Below are positions 59,440 through 64,000 of a stretch of DNA of 64,000 nucleotides, piece by piece. Every line of letters begins with the position of its first letter. Within the stretch, counting starts at the first letter, position 1. The translations under genes were made by a program, and so were the position numbers. The stretch is from Nocardia speluncae NBRC 108251 (GTDB taxonomy: Bacteria > Actinomycetota > Actinomycetes > Mycobacteriales > Mycobacteriaceae): assembly GCF_001613245.1 (NCBI RefSeq), contig NZ_BDBZ01000021.1, positions 101,804-165,803 of the forward strand. The letters run 5' to 3'. The notes below the pieces were generated by a model. The model made no database searches, was not told the origin of the DNA, and saw only the letters and a program-made list of their open reading frames with translations.

Positions 59440-60393
59440 TCAGATCCGGGTGGGGCCGGCACTCGGTATGTCCAATTCCGACACCACGACGGTGGGGGTG
59501 AGGTGCCCGCGTAGGCGGCGGTCGATCTCGCCGGCCACCGGAATGACCACGGAGGCCGCGGAGGTGGCCACTGCGTCCACCAGGGTCGCGGGCCAATCGG
59601 GCGGATTCGCATTCGCCAGGGCGGCGATTACGGCCGCCGCTACGGTATCGCCTGCGCCCGTGGGGTTTCCGGTGAGCGGTTCGGGCAGGTGGGCATCCCA
59701 GGCGCCGCCGGCGGTCACCGCCACCATGCCCAGCGGACCACGCGTGATGATCACCGCCCCGGCTCCGCGACCCACCAGCGGCCGGGCCGCGGCGACCAGC
59801 GCGGCCGGTGTCTCGGCACCGGATTTCGTCAGCTCCTCGAACTCCGCGAGCCCCGGCAGCAACACCACCCCGGGGACCCGCGACGCCATCCGCAACGCGG
59901 GTCCGTCCAGATCGCATACTGTGGGCACCTGGGCCTCCAGCGCCCCCTGGGCGATTCGCGCGGGTAGGCCCGGATCGATACCTTCGGGTAGTGATCCGGC
60001 GATCACCAACCCCGAGATATGCGGCAGCATGCCCGAAACCCGCACCTCGAGCTGTTCGGAAGCGTGCGGGTTGGCTACTCGCGCACCCGGTTCACGCAGC
60101 GCGGTGGCGGTGCCGGTATCGGATTCGCTGATTACGACGGTGCGCCGCACCCACGGCAGCGCGTGCACGAAATCCACCGGCATCTCGGCTTCGGCCGCGG
60201 CGGCAAACGCATGATCCGCGAAACCGGTGGCCCGGGCGTAGCGACCCAGCTGATTCAGCACCCGGGTCACGTTGATGCCCTTACCGCCGAGACGCTGCTC
60301 CACCGACCGGACCCGGTGCGTCCGGCCGCATGTGAAATTCTCGACCCGGTAGGTCACATCGTATGCGGGATTCATTGTCACGGTGAGGATCAC
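59440..60393 (-). CDS. PfkB-family sugar kinase (1-phosphofructokinase-like)
   Basis: About 317 residues; GTG 60393 puts the protein at VILTVTMNPAYDVTYRVENF, the usual FruK-type opening (an alternative is GTG 60402). GGKGINVTRVLNQLGR is PfkB signature 1 and NPTGAGDTVAAAVIAAL, with the catalytic Asp, is signature 2. The 1-phosphofructokinase family is suggested by MNPAxD. It phosphorylates a sugar phosphate or nucleoside. There is no PTS gene next to it. Confidence 0.85.
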   Translation of the reverse strand: MILTVTMNPAYDVTYRVENFTCGRTHRVRSVEQRLGGKGINVTRVLNQLGRYARATGFADHAFAAAAEAEMPVDFVHALPWVRRTVVISESDTGTATALREPGARVANPHASEQLEVRVSGMLPHISGLVIAGSLPEGIDPGLPARIAQGALEAQVPTVCDLDGPALRMASRVPGVVLLPGLAEFEELTKSGAETPAALVAAARPLVGRGAGAVIITRGPLGMVAVTAGGAWDAHLPEPLTGNPTGAGDTVAAAVIAALANANPPDWPATLVDAVATSAASVVIPVAGEIDRRLRGHLTPTVVVSELDIPSAGPTRI

Positions 60394-60498
60394 GAGAACC
60401 ACTGTCCACGAGAGTCGGCGCGCCGCAAGTCCGGGTGGTCGGCGGGCCCGGATGAGGTCGGTTGCCGGGCACCCGGCCCGGACGCGAAAGGTACGGAA

Positions 60499-61500
60499 TC
60501 AGATCGCCGCCTCCGCGGGGAACGCGACGGTGATGCGGCCCAGCCGGCCGTTACGGGCCGCCACCATTTCCGCCGCCACCGCGAGTGCGGTTTCGGTGGC
60601 GGTCGCGGCGCCGATATCCATACCGGCCGGTGCGTGCAACCGCGCCAGCATCGTCTCGTCGAACCCGCTGGCACGTAGCTCGTCGAGGCGGCGGGTGCAG
60701 GTGTGCGCCGACCCTGTCACCCCGATATAGCCGATCTCCGGTAGGCGCAACGCCACCGTGAGTAGCGGAATCTCGAACTGTGGATCGTGGGTGGCCAGCA
60801 CTATCCCGGTGGAAGCGTCGACTTCCCCCTCGGCGACCAGCACGTTCAGATACCGGTGCGGCCAATCGCAGACCACCTCCGCACCCGGGAAAGACTCCGG
60901 TACGGCGAATGCGGGCCGGGGATCGCAGATGGCCACCCGATAGCCGAGTAGCTGGGCCTGCGAGGCGAGCGCGGCGGTGGTCGTATTGGCGCCGAAGATC
61001 ACCAGCAGCGGCGGCGGGGCGAACGACGCGACGAAGATATCGGACTGCGGTAGTGATACCAGCTCGGTTGCATGCCGTTTATCGGTGATCAGATGCTGCC
61101 CGATCATCCCGGGTTCCGGATTCCAGACCACGGTGAAAACCGTTATCCGCCGATGTTCGGCTATTTCGGCGGCCACGGCCGGGAATTCCGGGAAATAGCC
61201 GCGCGAGAACGGTTCGGTGAACACATCGATGATCCCGCCGTCGCCCGCCGATTCGGCTCCGGGCACCGTGAGCCGGTGTAAAGCGCGCTGACCGGTTCGG
61301 GCCGATTGCACAGTGGCCTCGTACACAATGTCCTCGATACCGGTGGACGCCATGGATCCGTAGATCATTCCGTCCGGGTCCACCAGCATCGCCGTTCCCA
61401 CCGGAATATCCACGTACCCGCCCGTGCGCACGATGGTGGCCAGTCCGCCGGTCCGGCCCGAACTCCACACCTGCAGCAGGTCGTCGACGATGTCGCGCAT
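60499..61500 (-). CDS. XdhC/CoxI-family protein
   Basis: 333 residues from ATG 61500 with GGAG upstream (the earlier frame start at 61518 is in the leader). The N-terminal XdhC-type domain has LATIVRTGGYVDIPVGTAML, and the C-terminal Rossmann-like domain has VIFGANTTTAALASQAQLLG and GYIGVTGSAHTCTRRLDEL. XdhC proteins insert or sulfurate the molybdenum cofactor of xanthine-dehydrogenase-type enzymes. No molybdenum enzyme gene is next to it here, so its partner is elsewhere or the role differs. Confidence 0.85.
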   Translation of the reverse strand: MRDIVDDLLQVWSSGRTGGLATIVRTGGYVDIPVGTAMLVDPDGMIYGSMASTGIEDIVYEATVQSARTGQRALHRLTVPGAESAGDGGIIDVFTEPFSRGYFPEFPAVAAEIAEHRRITVFTVVWNPEPGMIGQHLITDKRHATELVSLPQSDIFVASFAPPPLLVIFGANTTTAALASQAQLLGYRVAICDPRPAFAVPESFPGAEVVCDWPHRYLNVLVAEGEVDASTGIVLATHDPQFEIPLLTVALRLPEIGYIGVTGSAHTCTRRLDELRASGFDETMLARLHAPAGMDIGAATATETALAVAAEMVAARNGRLGRITVAFPAEAAI

Positions 61501-62329
61501 CAACAGCTCCGATCCCACCGTGCGACGGAGGGCAGGCGCTCACCATCGGCACCCGTCACCGATGACCGCGCACGTGACGGACACCCTAGCGTTGTTCTCT
61601 GGGAATTTGGCACGCCTGCGAAAATCTCATCGGGCGAGAATATGAACGGTTGGCCACGTGCTGTGTGCCGCCGCGGTCCCTTTCTGGGCATGCTGTGAAA
61701 TCTTGCTGGTTCACCAGCGGGTGATCTCCCCGGCAGCGGGAAGCGGCACCATCTGATGAGCCGCGATTTCGACCTTGCCGATCTGCAACCGGATGGGAAC
61801 AGATGGCAAGCGGCAGTGACAATAATTCTGCCGCCGTAGCCGACCTGCCATCGATAACGGTCGAGACCGGCCGCGTGGGCCATCGCGGTCCCTGGCGATC
61901 GAGGGCTTCTGGCTGCCGGGTGCATCCGTTGTTTTCCGGGCCTCGTTCGAGCGCCTGTCACATCTGAAGTTGGGTGACTTCAGTTATGAACGTCCTCACA
62001 GTGGTAGCCGGGGCGGGTGGGTGCGTGCCGGATCGACGCTTGTTTTAACAGTACGAGCGTTACGGTAAAGTCCCATGTCAGCGCTACTCGTCAGTAGGAT
62101 TAGTGGGGGCAATGTGCTGGCTACTTTCGCAGACTTAACAATCTTGTGACCTATCCTAGCTCGGATTCACAGAAGCAACAGGTAGACGACGTTTTAATCG
62201 TGTGCCATGGTGTGCAAGTACCCCCGCTGGGCATTGCAACCCTGCAAATCGTCGATCCAGCAGTGCGGCGCGGAAACGCACCGTCGACGCGGCCCGACGG
62301 ACCGACCGACCAAGGAAGTGGAGTCGAAG
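61501..62329. promoter_or_regulatory. long leader/control region of aceA
   Basis: About 830 bp with no supported gene. Near the aceA start, three TGCAA motifs (about 62212, 62246 and 62253) cluster in TGTGCAAGTA, ATTGCAACC and CTGCAAATC. They resemble RamB sites, whose core is TTTGCAAA-like, and RamB is encoded nearby. An AAGTTGGGTGACTTCAGTT-like stretch near 61975 carries the imperfect inverted repeat TGAAGT/ACTTCA. A promoter must lie upstream of GGAAGTGGAG, the ribosome site. Confidence 0.45.
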
Positions 62330-63619
62330 ATGTCGACCACCGGCACCCCGAAGACCCCCGAGGAAATCCAGAAGGATTGGGACACCAACCCGCGCTGGAA
62401 GGGCGTCACCCGCAACTACACCGCCGAGCAGGTGTCGAAGCTGCAGGGCACCGTCGTCGAAGAGCACACCCTCGCGCGGCGTGGCTCGGAGATCCTCTGG
62501 GACCTGGTGAACAACGAGGACTACATCAACTCGCTGGGCGCCCTCACCGGTAACCAGGCGGTGCAGCAGGTCCGCGCCGGTCTCAAGGCCATTTACCTGT
62601 CGGGCTGGCAGGTCGCCGGTGATGCGAACCTCTCCGGCCACACCTACCCGGATCAGAGCCTCTACCCGGCCAACTCCGTGCCCAACGTGGTCCGCCGCAT
62701 CAACAACGCGCTGCTGCGCGCCGACGAGATCGCCGCGGTCGAGGGCGACACCTCGGTCGAGAACTGGCTGGCCCCGATCGTCGCCGACGCCGAAGCGGGC
62801 TTCGGTGGCGCGCTCAACGCCTACGAACTGCAGAAGGCCATGATCGCCGCCGGCGCCGCCGGTGTGCACTGGGAAGATCAGCTGGCCTCGGAGAAGAAGT
62901 GCGGCCACCTCGGTGGCAAGGTGCTGATCCCCACTCAGCAGCACATCCGCACCCTGACCTCCGCCCGGCTGGCCGCCGATGTCGCCCAGGTTCCCTCGGT
63001 GATCATCGCCCGCACCGATGCCGAGGCCGCCACCCTCATCACCTCCGACGTCGACGAGCGCGACCGCGAATTCCTCGACGGCACCCGCACTGCCGAGGGC
63101 TTCTTCGGCGTGAAGAACGGCATCGAGCCCTGCATCGCGCGAGCCAAGGCCTACGCCCCCTACGCCGATCTCATCTGGATGGAAACCGGCGTGCCGGACC
63201 TCGAGGTCGCCCGTAAGTTCGCCGAATCCGTCCGCAGCGAGTTCCCGGACCAGCTGCTGGCCTACAACTGCTCGCCGTCCTTCAACTGGAAGGCGCACCT
63301 GGACGATTCCACCATCGCGAAGTTCCAGCGTGAGCTGGGCGCCATGGGCTTCAAGTTCCAGTTCATCACCCTGGCGGGCTTCCACTCGCTGAACTACGGC
63401 ATGTTCGACCTGGCCTACGGCTACGCCCGCGAGGGTATGACTGCCTTCGTCGACTTGCAGGAACGCGAGTTCGCCGCGGCCGCCGAGCGTGGCTTCACCG
63501 CCATCAAGCACCAGCGTGAGGTCGGTGCCGGCTACTTCGACACCATCGCCACCACCGTCGATCCCAACACCTCCACCGCGGCGCTGAAGGGTTCGACCGA
63601 AGAAGGACAGTTCCACTAG
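62330..63619 (+). CDS. aceA: isocitrate lyase
   Basis: 429 residues from ATG 62330 with GGAAGTGGAG upstream. It splits isocitrate into glyoxylate and succinate in the glyoxylate shunt. The catalytic loop KKCGH (in SEKKCGHLGGK, about 188-198), the substrate-binding NCSPSFNW region and the C-terminal STEEGQFH are intact. The protein matches M. tuberculosis Icl1 (Rv0467; about 428 residues). Expression is probably controlled by RamB. Confidence 0.97.
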   Translation: MSTTGTPKTPEEIQKDWDTNPRWKGVTRNYTAEQVSKLQGTVVEEHTLARRGSEILWDLVNNEDYINSLGALTGNQAVQQVRAGLKAIYLSGWQVAGDANLSGHTYPDQSLYPANSVPNVVRRINNALLRADEIAAVEGDTSVENWLAPIVADAEAGFGGALNAYELQKAMIAAGAAGVHWEDQLASEKKCGHLGGKVLIPTQQHIRTLTSARLAADVAQVPSVIIARTDAEAATLITSDVDERDREFLDGTRTAEGFFGVKNGIEPCIARAKAYAPYADLIWMETGVPDLEVARKFAESVRSEFPDQLLAYNCSPSFNWKAHLDDSTIAKFQRELGAMGFKFQFITLAGFHSLNYGMFDLAYGYAREGMTAFVDLQEREFAAAAERGFTAIKHQREVGAGYFDTIATTVDPNTSTAALKGSTEEGQFH

Positions 63620-64000
63620 GCCGCACTGACGCGCGGCGGGTTCGGCCCACCTCGATCTCTGCTGTCAGCACTCGACACTCGCGGCTGCGCCGCATCGCAT
63701 CGAGCACCGACAGCAGGGACGGGCCGAAGCCTCCCCGGGCCGCGCTGAACTCGGCTCCACCGCTGGTTACAGCGGGCCCGGCCCGGGTCCGGGTTCATCG
63801 GAGCCGGACATGGTATCCGTGTTGGATACCGGCAACCACTACCTCGGTAGGGGTGTACCCGCCGCCCCCTCGCAACAGCCCGGCGAGGGGGCTTCGGTGC
63901 CTCTACTGTGAACTGCACAAGCACAACCTCACCCAGTACAGCGGCACGCCCTCCTCACCGCACGGCCTGGAGTTCTACTCGTACTCTCATCTTCAAGGTT
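63620..64000. other. right edge, no gene called
   Basis: Apart from the hairpin, a plus-strand run without stops at the far right edge (LYCELHKHNLTQYSGTP near 63905) could be the start of a gene cut off by the window. No ribosome site was found. Confidence 0.3.
63864..63892 (+). terminator. hairpin about 245 bp after aceA
   Basis: GCCCCCTCGC pairs with GCGAGGGGGC around a 9-base loop. A 10-bp GC stem without T-run; it could end the aceA transcript or a transcript from the right. Confidence 0.5.

Noticed and set aside
63616..63924. Minus-strand frame after aceA
   Set aside because: Arg/Pro-rich shadow-like composition, no ribosome site, and overlaps the terminator-like hairpin.

Overview
The window is about 64 kb of high-GC actinobacterial chromosome, most probably from a Nocardia or a close Nocardiaceae relative. 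The evidence is protein-level resemblance and gene order. Many genes follow the order of one Mycobacterium tuberculosis region (recalled, not searched): xthA, a GNAT protein, def, a DUF3263 gene, a LytR_C gene, sodC, a glutamate-cysteine ligase, a Cdc48-like ATPase, psd/pssA, groEL2, a prolyl oligopeptidase, lpd, a carboxymuconolactone-decarboxylase-like gene, ramB and aceA. Accessory blocks are inserted into this backbone.

Layout. 1-6132: housekeeping genes (acetyltransferases, exonuclease III, deformylase, SodC, glutamate-cysteine ligase). 6249-9426: a 3,168-bp element with long terminal inverted repeats that start with GGGG and a 5-bp CATAG target duplication. It looks like a non-autonomous Tn3-family derivative. 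It holds a methyltransferase gene, a Tn3 transposase 3' fragment, an acetyltransferase fragment and pieces of a plasmid replication initiator on opposite strands. 9521-17039: a PAP2-type membrane protein and a complete mrp Na+/H+ antiporter operon (A, C, D, E, F, G, with B fused to A). 17527-25890: a double-AAA ATPase with a lipoprotein, a KAS III enzyme, phosphatidylserine/phosphatidylethanolamine synthesis (psd-pssA), and a helix-turn-helix/Clp-N protein with a leaderless promoter inside two identical operators. 25945-28555: groEL2 behind two CIRCE elements, then a vapBC pair.

28751-38834 is the main accessory island. It holds a secreted protein, a resolvase-like gene pair and a two-gene system at 30471-34715. 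In that system a small protein with an N-terminal hydrophobic (Bell-like) segment and a C-terminal QGV-AGDG-NVT motif sits upstream of a 1258-residue STAND ATPase. The ATPase carries the same motif at its N terminus and 14 WD40 repeats at its C terminus. This is the expected design of an amyloid-signalling NLR cell-death (probably anti-phage) module, and it is the most interesting system in the window. A GntR/HAD/DUF4288 operon and an imine-reductase-like/HxlR pair follow.

39150-64000 returns to backbone genes: a von Willebrand A surface protein, prolyl oligopeptidase, ZIP transporter and lpd. These are followed by an ADP-ribosyltransferase toxin-like gene, a polysaccharide deacetylase, a patatin-like lipase, a fadE5-type acyl-CoA dehydrogenase, an MFS pump, a pitA-DUF3349 operon, ramB, a PfkB kinase, an XdhC-type gene and aceA. 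ramB and aceA link the right end to acetate and fatty-acid metabolism. A short palindromic repeat family (three clear copies and one divergent copy) is scattered in intergenic spaces.
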